Shown: piece after piece, positions 1 to 9,319 of the stretch
Numbering within the stretch: the stretch's first letter is position 1
How the letters are laid out: each line of letters starts with the position of its first letter
Assembly: GCA_022041995.1 (NCBI GenBank)
Contig: CP074381.1
Coordinates: forward strand, 2,852,001-2,916,000
Length of the DNA stretch: 64,000 nt
Source of the DNA: Cupriavidus necator
GTDB taxonomy: Bacteria; Pseudomonadota; Gammaproteobacteria; Burkholderiales; Burkholderiaceae
Reading direction: 5' to 3'
The notes under the pieces: model-generated
Told to the model about the DNA's origin: nothing
The model's database searches: none
The model's input: only the letters and a program-made list of their open reading frames with translations
Program-made: the position numbers and the translations under genes

Positions 1-738
1 TTCCTGCAGGCGTTCTTCGGTACCTTCCTGTTTACGCTGCTGATGCTCAATGGCGTGCGGCTGACCAGCGCCATGGCTGCCGGCGTGATCACCAGCACCA
101 TCCCGGCCACGGTGGCGATCCTGTCATGGTTGCTGCTGCGCGAGCGGCTGTCGCGGCGCACGGTGGCGTCGGTGCTGCTGGCGATGACCGGCATCGCGGT
201 GCTGAACATCGCCCGCGGCGATGCGCATGGTGCCGGCAGCGGCAGCCAGGCATGGCTGGGCAACCTGATGATCATGGGCGCGGTGGTATGCGAGTCGATC
301 TACGTGATCCTGTCGCGCCGGCTCACGCAGACCCTGGCCGCGATCGAGATCTGCGCCTACACGCACCTGATCGGCGGGCTGCTGATGCTGCCGCTGGGGC
401 TGGTGCCGCTGCTGAGCTTCGATGCCACCACGGTGCCGGTGCAGACCTGGCTGATGGTGTTGTGGTATGCGCTCTCGGCCAGCGTGTTCTCGTTCTGGCT
501 GTGGATGAAGGGCATCCGCCATGTGCCGGCGGCGCTGGCCGGGGTGTTCACCTCAGTGCTGCCGGTGGCGGCTGCCACCTACGGCATCGTCTTCCTGGGC
601 GAGCAGCCGGGCTGGCCGCATGGGGTGGCGCTGGTGTGCGTGCTGGCCGGGATCGTGCTGGCCAGCTGGCCGGGGCGGATCGCGCGCGGCGCGTGGCGCG
701 GCAAGGCGGCCGGCGCCGATCCTGGCGCCGCGGGTTGA
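1..738 (+). CDS. EamA/DMT-family transporter, 5' end outside the window
   Basis: Inner-membrane drug/metabolite transporter of the EamA type, probably an exporter of small metabolites; the substrate cannot be told from sequence. The reading frame is open from the first base, so the N-terminus is missing. The visible ~245 residues form repeated hydrophobic helices with the family's internal pattern: a loop rich in Arg ([19 protein letters not shown]), then a second half with FSFWLWMKG and [10 protein letters not shown], matching the second EamA domain. A short Arg/Ala-rich cytoplasmic tail ends it. The next gene follows on the same strand after ~110 bp. Family assignment is firm; function is not resolved. 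Confidence 0.85.
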   Translation, partial: FLQAFFGTFLFTLLMLNGVRLTSAMAAGVITSTIPATVAILSWLLLRERLSRRTVASVLLAMTGIAVLNIARGDAHGAGSGSQAWLGNLMIMGAVVCESIYVILSRRLTQTLAAIEICAYTHLIGGLLMLPLGLVPLLSFDATTVPVQTWLMVLWYALSASVFSFWLWMKGIRHVPAALAGVFTSVLPVAAATYGIVFLGEQPGWPHGVALVCVLAGIVLASWPGRIARGAWRGKAAGADPGAAG

Positions 739-851
739 GCCACGCCGGCGACGAACGGTGGCAGTCTTCGGTTACGGCCGGTAACACCGCCCGGTCATCG
801 GCGCTTGCTACAATCCACGCCGACTTTCAACTCGCCGACACCGCCCCGCCC

Positions 852-1394
852 ATGGCTTCCAATCCAATGACCAGGCCGCAGACCATGCGGCCGATCCCAA
901 GCATCATCTTCGCGTCGCGCTGGCTGCAGTTGCCGCTTTACCTGGGCCTGATCGTGGCCCAGGGCGTCTATGTCTACCACTTCCTGGTCGAAGTCTGGCA
1001 CCTGCTGGCGCATGTGACCGAGTTCGACGAGAACAAGATCATGCTGGTGGTGCTGGGCCTGATCGATGTGGTGATGATCTCCAACCTGCTGATCATGGTG
1101 ATCGTGGGCGGCTATGAGACCTTCGTCTCGCGGCTGGGCATCGACAACCACCCGGACGAGCCGGAATGGCTGGACCACGTCAACGCCGGGGTGCTCAAGG
1201 TCAAGCTGTCGATGGCGCTGATCGGGATTTCGTCGATCCACCTGCTCAAGACCTTTATCGATGCTGAGCAGCGCACGACGCACACCATCATGTGGCAGGT
1301 GGCCATCCATATTGCCTTCCTGCTGTCGGCGGTCGCCATGGCATGGGTGGACCGGATGGTGACGCACCCGGCCGGCTCACACAATAAGCACTAA
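852..1394 (+). CDS. YqhA/UPF0114 family membrane protein
   Basis: Small inner-membrane protein of the YqhA (UPF0114) family, about 180 residues from this start against a usual length near 165. Family features visible are [16 protein letters not shown] at the start of the first helix, a second helix containing [16 protein letters not shown], the conserved [16 protein letters not shown] segment, and a last helix [19 protein letters not shown]. The family has no established biochemical role. In-frame Met codons at 867 and 885 are alternatives; 885 would give a length closer to the family norm. An intrinsic terminator follows the stop. Confidence 0.85.
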   Translation: MASNPMTRPQTMRPIPSIIFASRWLQLPLYLGLIVAQGVYVYHFLVEVWHLLAHVTEFDENKIMLVVLGLIDVVMISNLLIMVIVGGYETFVSRLGIDNHPDEPEWLDHVNAGVLKVKLSMALIGISSIHLLKTFIDAEQRTTHTIMWQVAIHIAFLLSAVAMAWVDRMVTHPAGSHNKH

Positions 1395-1432
1395 TCACAT
1401 TAATGCGCCATCGGACGCCTAGTCCCAGCCAG

Positions 1433-1457
1433 ACCGCGGCCATGTGCCGCGGTTTTT
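1433..1457 (+). terminator. Intrinsic terminator after the yqhA-like gene
   Basis: An 8-bp perfect stem (ACCGCGGC pairing with GCCGCGGT), a 5-nt loop and a T-rich tail starting at 1453. Confidence 0.8.
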
Positions 1458-1594
1458 GCTTTTTAGCCCACCCCCCACGCAACTAGCGGCGCGTGCCGCA
1501 CATTCCGGCTGTAGACGGATGTATGCAGCCGGGCAGAGCGCCCGGCTCAGTGTATGATTTCAGGCTGTGTTTCACCGCTGCCCTCCCCCACAAA

Positions 1595-3118
1595 ATGACT
1601 GTCATCAAGCAAGAAGACCTCATCCAGAGCGTCGCCGACTCCCTGCAGTACATCAGCTACTACCACCCGATGGACTACATCACCAGCCTGGGCCGTGCCT
1701 ATGAGCTGGAGCAGAGCCCGGCGGCCAAGGACGCGATCGCGCAGATCCTGACCAACAGCCGCATGTGCGCCGAGGGCAAGCGCCCGATCTGCCAGGATAC
1801 CGGCATCGTCACGATCTTCGTCAAGGTGGGGATGGACGTGCGCTGGGACGGCGCCACCATGGGCCTGACCGACATGATCAACGAGGGTGTGCGCCGCGGC
1901 TACACGCACCCGGACAACGTGCTGCGCGCCTCGATCGTCAGCCCGCCCGAAGGCGGCCGCAAGAACACCAAGGACAACACCCCGGCCGTGATCCACTACG
2001 AAGTGGTGCCGGGCAACACCGTCGACATCCAGGTCGCGGCCAAGGGCGGCGGCTCGGAGAACAAGTCCAAGTTCGTGATGCTGAACCCGTCTGACTCGAT
2101 CGTCGACTGGGTGCTGAAGACCGTGCCTACCATGGGCGCCGGCTGGTGCCCGCCGGGCATGCTGGGCATCGGCATCGGCGGCACCGCCGAGAAGGCCATG
2201 GTGATGGCCAAGGAATCGCTGATGGAGTCCATCGACATCCAGGACATCATCGCCCGCGGCCCGAAGGACTGGGTGGAGGAACTGCGCGTCGAGCTGTACG
2301 AGAAGGTCAACGCCCTCGGCATCGGCGCGCAAGGCCTGGGCGGCCTGGCCACCGTGCTGGACGTCAAGATCATGGCCTGCCCGACGCACGCCGCGTCCAA
2401 GCCGGTCGCGATGATCCCCAACTGCGCCGCCACCCGCCACGTGCACTTCACGCTGGACGGCAGCGGCCCGGCCAAGCTGGAAGCGCCTGACCTGTCGCAA
2501 TGGCCGAAGGTGGAGTGGGCACCTAACACCGAGACCTCCAAGCGCGTCGACCTGAACACGCTGACGCCGGAAGAAGTCGCATCGTGGAAGCCGGGCCAGA
2601 CCCTGCTGCTCAACGGCAAGATGCTGACCGGCCGCGACGCCGCGCACAAGCGCATCGCCGACATGCTGGCCAAGGGCGAGAAGCTGCCGGTGGACTTCAA
2701 GAACCGCGTGATCTACTACGTCGGCCCGGTCGATCCGGTGCGCGACGAGGCGGTCGGCCCGGCCGGCCCCACCACCGCCACGCGCATGGACAAGTTCACC
2801 GAGATGATGCTGGCCGAAACCGGCCTGATCTCGATGATCGGCAAGGCCGAGCGCGGCCCGGTGGCGATCGAGGCCATCAAGAAGCACAAGTCGGCCTACC
2901 TGATGGCCGTGGGCGGCGCCGCCTACCTGGTGGCCAAGGCGATCAAGGAAGCCAAGGTGGTCGGCTTCGAAGACCTGGGCATGGAGGCCATCTACGAGTT
3001 CGACGTCAAGGACATGCCGGTGACGGTCGCCGTGGATAGCGAAGGCACCTCGGTGCACAAGACCGGCCCCGCGGAATGGCAGGCCAAGATCGGCAAGATC
3101 CCGGTCGCCGCGCTGTAA
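1595..3118 (+). CDS. fumA: Class I fumarate hydratase (iron-sulfur, FumA type)
   Basis: Converts fumarate and water to malate in the TCA cycle, using an oxygen-sensitive 4Fe-4S cluster. The 507-residue product has both class I domains. Cluster-ligand candidates are Cys66 (RPICQDTG), Cys185 (GAGWCPPGM) and Cys277 (IPNCAATRH); their spacing of 119 and 92 residues closely follows the three cluster cysteines of E. coli FumA. The C-terminal swivelling domain carries GPTTATRMDKF. The frame stays open 34 codons upstream to 1493, but the family N-terminus begins at MTVIKQEDL, so 1595 was chosen. It ends at a strong terminator before murI. Class I enzymes are iron-dependent, relevant given the iron block nearby. 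Confidence 0.95.
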   Translation: MTVIKQEDLIQSVADSLQYISYYHPMDYITSLGRAYELEQSPAAKDAIAQILTNSRMCAEGKRPICQDTGIVTIFVKVGMDVRWDGATMGLTDMINEGVRRGYTHPDNVLRASIVSPPEGGRKNTKDNTPAVIHYEVVPGNTVDIQVAAKGGGSENKSKFVMLNPSDSIVDWVLKTVPTMGAGWCPPGMLGIGIGGTAEKAMVMAKESLMESIDIQDIIARGPKDWVEELRVELYEKVNALGIGAQGLGGLATVLDVKIMACPTHAASKPVAMIPNCAATRHVHFTLDGSGPAKLEAPDLSQWPKVEWAPNTETSKRVDLNTLTPEEVASWKPGQTLLLNGKMLTGRDAAHKRIADMLAKGEKLPVDFKNRVIYYVGPVDPVRDEAVGPAGPTTATRMDKFTEMMLAETGLISMIGKAERGPVAIEAIKKHKSAYLMAVGGAAYLVAKAIKEAKVVGFEDLGMEAIYEFDVKDMPVTVAVDSEGTSVHKTGPAEWQAKIGKIPVAAL

Positions 3119-3153
3119 GCCTGGCAAAACGGTAGAATCTGCCGTCGCGCTCG

Positions 3154-3185
3154 AAAAAAAAGCCGGGTTCCGACCCGGCTTTTTT
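3154..3185 (+). terminator. Intrinsic terminator between fumarase and murI
   Basis: An 8-bp stem (AGCCGGGT / ACCCGGCT) around a 4-nt loop, flanked by an A-run upstream and a T-run downstream, so it could stop transcription in both directions. Confidence 0.85.
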
Positions 3186-3216
3186 CTACCTTGTTTCTTG
3201 TCGTCCCTGCCCCCCC

Positions 3217-4026
3217 GTGAACCCCGCACCCATCGGCGTCTTCGATTCCGGCCTCGGCGGCCTGTCCGTGCTGCGCGAGATCCGCGCGCTGCTGCCCCAT
3301 GAATCGCTGCTGTACCTGGCGGATTCGAGGTACGCGCCCTATGGCGAGAAGCCCGAGGCCTTTGTCGAGGCGCGCACGCTGCAGGCCTGCGAATGGCTGC
3401 TCGGCCAGGGTTGCAAGGCGCTGGTGATCGCCTGCAATACCGCCACCATGCATGCGGTGCAGACGCTGCGCGAGCGGCTGGCGGTGCCGATCATCGGCGT
3501 CGAGCCGGGCCTGAAGCCGGCTGCGGCCGCCAGCCGCAGCAAGGTCGTGGGCGTGCTGGCCACCGCCAATACCCTCAAGAGCGCCAAGTTCGCGCGGCTG
3601 CTGACATCGCTGGAAGGCGAAAGCCGCTTCCTGTGCGAGGCGGGCCTGGGACTGGTGTCGCTGATCGAACAAGGCGAGACCGACGGCCCGGCCGTGCGCC
3701 AGCGCCTGGATGCCTACCTGACGCCCATGCTGGAGGCCGGCGCCGACACGCTGGTGCTGGGCTGCACCCACTACCCTTTTCTCTCCGGCACGATCCGGGC
3801 GATGGTTGGCGACCAGCTGGCACTGGTCGACACCGGCAGCGCCATTGCGCGCCAGCTGGCGCGCAAGCTGGCCGAACACAAGCTGGCCGCCGCGCCCGCT
3901 GCCACCCCGCACGACCGCTTTGCCTCCACCAAGGACGCCGCGCACCTGCGCGCCATGGCAGCCACGCTGCTGCAGGTGGAAGCGGATGCGGAAACGGTGG
4001 TGATCGAGCCGGCGCCGGCGCTCTGA
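3217..4026 (+). CDS. murI: Glutamate racemase
   Basis: Cytoplasmic cofactor-independent racemase that makes D-glutamate for peptidoglycan. The 269 residues match the normal length. Both catalytic cysteines are present, Cys73 in ACNTATMHA and Cys183 in LGCTHYPF, along with the N-terminal GVFDSGLGGLSVL loop. The start is GTG; no in-frame ATG upstream fits, and the family N-terminus begins within a few residues of it. It lies just after the fumarase terminator, so it probably has its own promoter in the short gap. It is convergent with the AAA+ gene, with only 12 bp between stops. Confidence 0.95.
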   Translation: MNPAPIGVFDSGLGGLSVLREIRALLPHESLLYLADSRYAPYGEKPEAFVEARTLQACEWLLGQGCKALVIACNTATMHAVQTLRERLAVPIIGVEPGLKPAAAASRSKVVGVLATANTLKSAKFARLLTSLEGESRFLCEAGLGLVSLIEQGETDGPAVRQRLDAYLTPMLEAGADTLVLGCTHYPFLSGTIRAMVGDQLALVDTGSAIARQLARKLAEHKLAAAPAATPHDRFASTKDAAHLRAMAATLLQVEADAETVVIEPAPAL

Positions 4027-4038
4027 CCGGCGCCCCGC

Positions 4039-6339
4039 TTACTGGAGGAAGCCCAGTGGCCGGTGCTCCCGCACCTCGGGCTTGATTGCGTGTTCCTGGC
4101 GCAGCTGCGCCAGGAACTCATCCGGCGTCAGCGCCTCGCCCAACAGCACGCACTGGCGCTTGACCGTGGCAAAGTCGCCCGGCGTCAGGCAATCCATCAT
4201 ATCCAGCTCGCGGCGCATGCTGTCGGTCAGGCCGGCGGCCTCGCCGTCAAGCGCCTCGTCGACAAACATCGCCACGCGCTGCGCGGGCTTGAGCGCCAGG
4301 AAGCGGATCTTGAACGAGAAGCGGCGCAGCGCGGCCTCGTCGATGCGATCGAACAGGTTGGTGGTGCAGATAAAGATGCCGTTAAAGCGCTCCATGCCCT
4401 GCAGCATCTCGTTGACCTCGGAGATCTCATAGTTGCGCACCGCCTGCTGGCGGCTCTGCATAAAGCTGTCGGCCTCGTCCAGCAGCAGCACCGCCCCATC
4501 CTCTTCGGCGCGCGCGAACATGGCGGCGATCTGCTGCTCGGTCTCGCCCACATATTTGCTCATCAGGTCGGAGGCGCGGCGGATCATCAGCGGCAGGTCC
4601 AGCTCGGCCGCGATATGCTCGGCCAGCGCGGTCTTGCCGGTGCCGGGCGGGCCGTAGAAGCACAGCGTGCCGCGCTGGCGCACGCGCAGCGCGTCGACGA
4701 TCTTGACCACCTCGTAGCGGGTTTCCAGGTGCAGGTTCTCCAGCCGGTAGTGCGTGACCACCGGCCGCGCCTCGGCCTCTGGGCGCAGCCCCATGGCGCG
4801 GTCGGCGTGTTCCAGCTGGCGCAGGATCAGCGCCTCGACCGGTTCCTCAACATCGGGCCGCGCCAGTTCGACGAAGCGCGCGGCCGACTGCACCTGTGCC
4901 GGCGTCAGCGTCTTGCGCCCGGCCAGCCCGGTGATAAAGGCGTCGCTGACATCCAGCCCACCCAGATGCTTGCGGATAATGTTCTCGCGCACCAGCGGCG
5001 GCGGGATCTTCAGTTCCAGGTGGAACTGGAAGCGGCGCAGGTAGGCCGGGTCGATCTGGCGGATCGAGTTGGAGATCCAGATCACCGGCACCGGGTTCTG
5101 CTCGAGCGTCTGGTTGACCCAGGCCTTGCCGTTCACCGAGGCGCGCGTGTCTTCCTGGCCGAACAGGCTCATCAGCTCGCGCGCGCTGCCGGGGAAGACG
5201 TCTTCCACCTCGTCGAACAGCAGCGCGGTATGCGCACGCCCGCGCAGAAAGGCCTGCGACACCTGCAGCGAGCGGTAGCGGTCCTTGCCCGACAGGCTGT
5301 TGCCGTCGCGGTCCAGGCAATCCACTTCATACAACTCGCAGCCGGCCTCACGCGCCAGCAGCCGCGCGAACTCGGTCTTGCCGGTGCCGGGCGGCCCATA
5401 GATCAGTACGTTGACGCCGCTGGCGTGCTGGCGCGTGGCATTGCTCAGCAGCGCGCACAGGTAGCGCGCGTCGGTCTCGACATGGGGATAGTCGGCAGTA
5501 GTCAGCGTGGGCGGCGCGGCCGGGCGGGTGAACACCGCCATCATCTCGGCTTCGTTGGCGTAGTTGCCCAGCAGCACATGCAGCAGCCGGTCTGAGAGCC
5601 GCATCAGGTCGCCCAGGTCGGTCACGCTGTTTTCCGGGAGTGGCTGCTCAATCAGGTTCAGGGTCTCCAGCCGCGAGCCCGGCCGCAGCGAGGCGGCCAC
5701 GTCGGCCGCGCCGGCGCCGGTCAGGCCGGCCAGGATCTGGAACGCTTCCTGGCTGTGCGCCACCTTGCAGTCGACCATCACCGCGCGCAGGTCGCGCTTG
5801 TACTTGGCCAGCGCCGCGTACAGCAGAAGCTTGCGCTCGTGCTCGGGCAGGTCCAGCACATGGCTGAGCATGTCGATATTGCGCACCAGCAGCACGCGCT
5901 CGCCTTCCAGGCGCTGGGCGATGGCAGCTGCCGAAGCGTCGAACACGGCGAACATGTCCTTGGCGTGGTGCTTGACGTACTCGTCCAGGTAATAGAACAG
6001 CGCGCTTTCATCGAATGCGCTGTTCCACTGGCCGTGGCGGTCCAGGAATTCCTCAGGGGTCAGGCGGGCGGTGCCCTTCCAGGCCGGCATGTCGGCGCAG
6101 CGCGCGGCCAGGAAGCGCTGCACGCGCAGCACCACGCCGTACGGCCACACCATCTCCTGCGCGCTGACGGTCAGGACATCGTTGATATTGCTGCGCAGGT
6201 TGAAGCGCGGGCCCAGTGCGCAGACCACGCGCAGGGCAAACTGGGCGCACATCCAGTCCAATGCTGAACTGGACGATGTGCCAGGCATGGAGCGCAGAAG
6301 CGTCGATCGGTCATCTTCAGCAAAACGTGTGAAGTCCAT
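4039..6339 (-). CDS. Double AAA+ domain ATPase
   Basis: A 766-residue cytoplasmic ATPase with two AAA+ modules after a ~290-residue helical N-terminal region. Module 1 has Walker A GPPGTGKT at ~315-322 and Walker B LLFDEVED at ~373-380. Module 2 has Walker A GPPGTGKT at ~563-570 and Walker B LLLDEADS at ~618-625. Arginine-finger type segments follow each (DPAYLRRF, DEAALRRF). This is the layout of Cdc48/ClpB-like unfoldases or remodellers, but the N-terminal region matches no adaptor I recognise, so the substrate is unknown. It is a single-gene unit, convergent with murI, with ~280 bp of apparently unremarkable DNA upstream. Confidence 0.8.
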   Translation of the reverse strand: MDFTRFAEDDRSTLLRSMPGTSSSSALDWMCAQFALRVVCALGPRFNLRSNINDVLTVSAQEMVWPYGVVLRVQRFLAARCADMPAWKGTARLTPEEFLDRHGQWNSAFDESALFYYLDEYVKHHAKDMFAVFDASAAAIAQRLEGERVLLVRNIDMLSHVLDLPEHERKLLLYAALAKYKRDLRAVMVDCKVAHSQEAFQILAGLTGAGAADVAASLRPGSRLETLNLIEQPLPENSVTDLGDLMRLSDRLLHVLLGNYANEAEMMAVFTRPAAPPTLTTADYPHVETDARYLCALLSNATRQHASGVNVLIYGPPGTGKTEFARLLAREAGCELYEVDCLDRDGNSLSGKDRYRSLQVSQAFLRGRAHTALLFDEVEDVFPGSARELMSLFGQEDTRASVNGKAWVNQTLEQNPVPVIWISNSIRQIDPAYLRRFQFHLELKIPPPLVRENIIRKHLGGLDVSDAFITGLAGRKTLTPAQVQSAARFVELARPDVEEPVEALILRQLEHADRAMGLRPEAEARPVVTHYRLENLHLETRYEVVKIVDALRVRQRGTLCFYGPPGTGKTALAEHIAAELDLPLMIRRASDLMSKYVGETEQQIAAMFARAEEDGAVLLLDEADSFMQSRQQAVRNYEISEVNEMLQGMERFNGIFICTTNLFDRIDEAALRRFSFKIRFLALKPAQRVAMFVDEALDGEAAGLTDSMRRELDMMDCLTPGDFATVKRQCVLLGEALTPDEFLAQLRQEHAIKPEVREHRPLGFLQ

Positions 6340-6705
6340 GGACGGGTCCCCGAGCGCGCTGTGCGCGATGGCGGGGCCGCGACCGGGGCACCGCCACGTC
6401 TACAGTTTCTTCCTATGCTAGCGCGCTTTGGCGCCAGCCGCGCATGCCTGTGCGCAACGGGCACCGGCAATTGTGGCCTGGGGCACCGAAGCGCAGCAAA
6501 GTGCCAGAGCGCGCCAGCGCGCGTGCACCGCTTCATTCCCCCCGGAATGCTGTCTGGACTTGCCGGTATAACGTGCCGCGCCAGAAAATTCCAGTTGCGA
6601 CGCACAAATCACAACAAATAAGAATCATTATCGTTTATACTAGCCAGCTGACACGCTGCCCCAGAGTGGCGCTCCCACGGCAACCCAGTTGAAGGAGCGT
6701 TTATC
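6340..6705. other. Intergenic region upstream of the tonB locus
   Basis: About 370 bp between the divergent AAA+ gene and the tonB operon. The left ~280 bp holds no convincing gene or structured RNA. The right end holds a Fur-box-like site at 6619-6633, and a good ribosome-binding site (GGAG at 6692-6697) for the 21-residue reading frame. Confidence 0.6.
6619..6633. promoter_or_regulatory. Fur-box-like site upstream of the tonB operon
   Basis: Eleven of the 14 defined positions match the 7-1-7 Fur consensus (tgATAATnATTATCa), including a perfect ATTATC right half. It lies ~70 bp before the small peptide and ~190 bp before tonB, as expected for iron-repressed energy-transduction genes. Confidence 0.7.
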
Positions 6706-6771
6706 ATGGAATTGCTGCTTAGCCTGCTGGTCGGTTGCGGCATCTCGCTGATCCTGTTTTATCGCAAGTGA
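6706..6771 (+). CDS. 21-residue hydrophobic peptide at the head of the tonB operon
   Basis: A short frame encoding one membrane-spanning stretch (MELLLSLLVGCGISLILFYR, then Lys and stop). It has a strong Shine-Dalgarno (GAAGGAGC, ~8 nt upstream), a clean ATG, and sits between a Fur-box-like site and tonB, 55 bp before tonB. The positive C-terminal end would orient the helix in the inner membrane. I know no named family for it. It could be a small accessory of the TonB-ExbBD complex or a leader peptide. The strong ribosome site contrasts with the poor one before tonB. Confidence 0.55.
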   Translation: MELLLSLLVGCGISLILFYRK

Positions 6772-6826
6772 CGGCGCACACAGCGCCGCTGCGGTGCCAC
6801 CGCTGGCAGACTTTTGTTGTTGACAC

Positions 6827-7486
6827 ATGTTCGACCAACGCTTCTTCAAGATTACGCTCGCCGTACTGCTGTTCCACGTCGGCCTGCTCTACCTGATCCA
6901 AAGCGGCCTGGGCCGCAAGCTGACCGAGGCGGTGATCTCGCCGGAAATCGTCGCGCGCATCATCCCGCTGGAGCCTCCCAGGCAGGAAGCCCCGCCGGAG
7001 CCGCCCAAACCCAAGCCCAAGCAGGAAACCCCGCCCAAGCAGGTGAAGGTGACCACGCCCAAGCCGACCCCGCCGCAGCCCAGGCCAACCCCGCAGCCGG
7101 TAGCCAGCCTGCCGCCGACGCCGAACGCGCCCGAGGCCCCTCCCGCGCCGCCGGCACCCCCGGCACCAGCCGCTGAGCCCGCCCCGGCGCCGGTATCCGC
7201 CGCGCCGCGCGCAGTCGGCATCGGCGAAATCCAGTGCACGCCGCCGCAACCGAAGTATCCTTCCCAGTCACGCCGCATGGGCGAGACCGGCAAGGCCGTG
7301 GTGCGCCTGACCACCGACGAAAGCGGCAAGGTCGTGAAGACTTCCGTCGTATCCTCGAGCGGTTCGTCGCGCCTGGACCAGGCCGCGGTAGAGGCCGTGC
7401 AGACCATGCGCTGCAAGCCTTACCTGGACAACGGCCGCGCCGTTGCCGTCACGGCGCAGCAGCCGATCGGCTTCGAACTGAACTGA
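6827..7486 (+). CDS. tonB: Energy transducer TonB
   Basis: Periplasm-spanning protein that passes proton-motive energy from ExbB-ExbD to outer-membrane siderophore and haem receptors. The 219 residues show a short cytoplasmic N-terminus, one signal-anchor helix (ITLAVLLFHVGLLYLI), a long Pro/Lys-rich rigid stretch at ~45-125, and a C-terminal TonB domain with YPSQSRRMGETGKAVVRL and a final GFELN. It is followed by exbB and exbD on the same strand, with a Fur-box-like site upstream, so it is probably induced by iron starvation. Confidence 0.93.
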   Translation: MFDQRFFKITLAVLLFHVGLLYLIQSGLGRKLTEAVISPEIVARIIPLEPPRQEAPPEPPKPKPKQETPPKQVKVTTPKPTPPQPRPTPQPVASLPPTPNAPEAPPAPPAPPAPAAEPAPAPVSAAPRAVGIGEIQCTPPQPKYPSQSRRMGETGKAVVRLTTDESGKVVKTSVVSSSGSSRLDQAAVEAVQTMRCKPYLDNGRAVAVTAQQPIGFELN

Positions 7487-7549
7487 CCGCCCCGGATTTC
7501 CCGATCTCTGATCTGACCTAAACCAAGCGAACTCACCAGGAACCAACAC

Positions 7550-8278
7550 ATGCAGGACCTCGGACTCTCCCACCTCTGGACGCAAGGCGACTTCGTCATG
7601 CGTGCGACCGCGATGATTCTGCTGATCATGTCGCTCGCCTCATGGATCGTGATCCTTACCAAGGCGTGGGATCTGGTGCGCCTGAAGAAAATGGCGCACG
7701 GCGCGGAAAAGCGCTTCTGGCACTCGGACGATTTCGACCACGCGCTCGAAACCCTGGGCGCCGGCGATGCCAACCCGTTCCGCACGCTGGCCATCGCCGG
7801 CAAGGAAGCCGCCCAGCACCATCGCGCCAGCCAGCCGCAACTGCACGACGTGATGGACATTTCCGACTGGCTGACCCGCTCGCTCAAAAGCTCCATCGAC
7901 GAGTCGGTGGCACACATGCAGTCGGGCCTGGCAGTGCTGGCCTCGGTGGGCTCGACCGCGCCGTTCGTCGGCCTGTTCGGCACCGTGTGGGGCATCTACC
8001 ACGCGCTGATCGGCATCGGCGCCTCGGGCGTGCCGACCATCGACAAGGTTGCCGGCCCCGTGGGCGAGGCGCTGATCATGACCGCCTTCGGCCTGGCCGT
8101 GGCAATTCCCGCCGTGCTGGGCTATAACGCCCTCACCCGCGGCAACAAGTCGGTGATCTCGAAGCTCAACCGCTTTGCCCACGACCTGCACGCCTACTTC
8201 GTCACCGGCGCGCGCGTGCGCCCCACCGGCGCCCGCACCGAAGACGGCACCGTGCGCCTGGCCGCGGCACAGCGCTAA
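7550..8278 (+). CDS. exbB: Biopolymer transport protein ExbB
   Basis: MotA/TolQ/ExbB-family proton-channel subunit of the TonB motor. The 242 residues have an N-terminal membrane helix (AMILLIMSLASWIVILTKA), a large cytoplasmic loop, and two C-terminal helices. The family signature is visible in GSTAPFVGLFGTVWGI and in GEALIMTAFGLAVAIPAVL. It begins 63 bp after tonB with an AGGA ribosome site and ends 21 bp before exbD, consistent with one operon. TolQ is the main alternative, but the adjacent tonB settles the assignment. Confidence 0.93.
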   Translation: MQDLGLSHLWTQGDFVMRATAMILLIMSLASWIVILTKAWDLVRLKKMAHGAEKRFWHSDDFDHALETLGAGDANPFRTLAIAGKEAAQHHRASQPQLHDVMDISDWLTRSLKSSIDESVAHMQSGLAVLASVGSTAPFVGLFGTVWGIYHALIGIGASGVPTIDKVAGPVGEALIMTAFGLAVAIPAVLGYNALTRGNKSVISKLNRFAHDLHAYFVTGARVRPTGARTEDGTVRLAAAQR

Positions 8279-8299
8279 ACCGCTAGCAAGGAAGTCATC

Positions 8300-8713
<414 letters not shown>

Positions 8714-8742
8714 GCGGGCGCCGCCAGGCGCTCCGGAACGGC

Positions 8743-8766
8743 AAAGGGCACCTCAGGGTGCCCTTT
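8743..8766 (+). terminator. Hairpin at the end of the exbD operon
   Basis: A perfect 10-bp stem (AAAGGGCACC / GGTGCCCTTT) with a 4-nt loop. Only three Ts close the stem and no long T-run follows, so termination may be partial. Confidence 0.6.
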
Positions 8767-8878
8767 GTCATTGATGTCGCCGATTCAATTCATGCCACCA
8801 GCCCGCGCTGCGTCGTCCCTGCGCCCCTTCCCGGCCGCTCATGGTCGCTCCACGAATCTTGGCCGAAGGCTATTGCAA

Positions 8879-8893
8879 TGATAACAATTCTCA
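8879..8893. promoter_or_regulatory. Fur-box-like site upstream of hemP
   Basis: Twelve of 14 defined positions match the 7-1-7 Fur consensus (TGATAACAATTCTCA). It lies 64 bp before the hemP start, as expected for an iron-repressed promoter. Confidence 0.75.
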
Positions 8894-8957
8894 TTTAATA
8901 TCCTTTCATCGACTGCGCCGTGACCGGCGCGCCCTTATTGCAGAACGGAGCCAGAAG

Positions 8958-9287
8958 ATGAGCACACTTTCCCTGCCGCTGTCGCAACCGCGTGAAGTCA
9001 CCCGCCGCCGGCTGTCGCTGCGCCGCGTCGAGGTCGCTGCGCAACCGCGCCGCGAGGCCAGCGCGAAGGCAGCACCGTCGACCATCGCATCCGTGAAGTC
9101 CGCCGTGGCGGCCCTCCCCGCCCGGCTGGAGGCACTGGTGCGCGACAGCCTGTCGCCGGCGCCTGTCGGCGAGCCGGTCGCCCTGGACGCCATCATGCAC
9201 GGCGCCAGCACTCTGCCGATCCTGCACAACGGCGATGTCTACACGTTGCGCGTCACGCGCTACGGCAAGCTGATCCTGACGAAATGA
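8958..9287 (+). CDS. hemP: HemP family haemin-uptake protein
   Basis: Small protein of the HemP family, linked to haem uptake and its regulation. The 109 residues have a variable, basic N-terminal half and the conserved C-terminal family block (LPILHNGDVYTLRVTRYGKL, then ILTK). In Burkholderia and relatives HemP is iron-repressed and supports expression of haem uptake genes; that role is taken from the family. The frame is open further upstream, but ATG at 8958 follows the Fur-like site and a GGAG-type ribosome site. A structured, non-coding stretch follows before a strong terminator. Confidence 0.85.
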   Translation: MSTLSLPLSQPREVTRRRLSLRRVEVAAQPRREASAKAAPSTIASVKSAVAALPARLEALVRDSLSPAPVGEPVALDAIMHGASTLPILHNGDVYTLRVTRYGKLILTK

Positions 9288-9319
9288 CGCGGCCCCGCGG
9301 CGATACCGCAAGGTTGAAG

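Noticed and set aside
1547..3229. Long minus-strand open frame (560 codons) opposite fumarase
   Set aside because: High-GC antisense shadow: Arg/His/Ala/Gly-rich, no domains, and fully opposite a well-supported gene.
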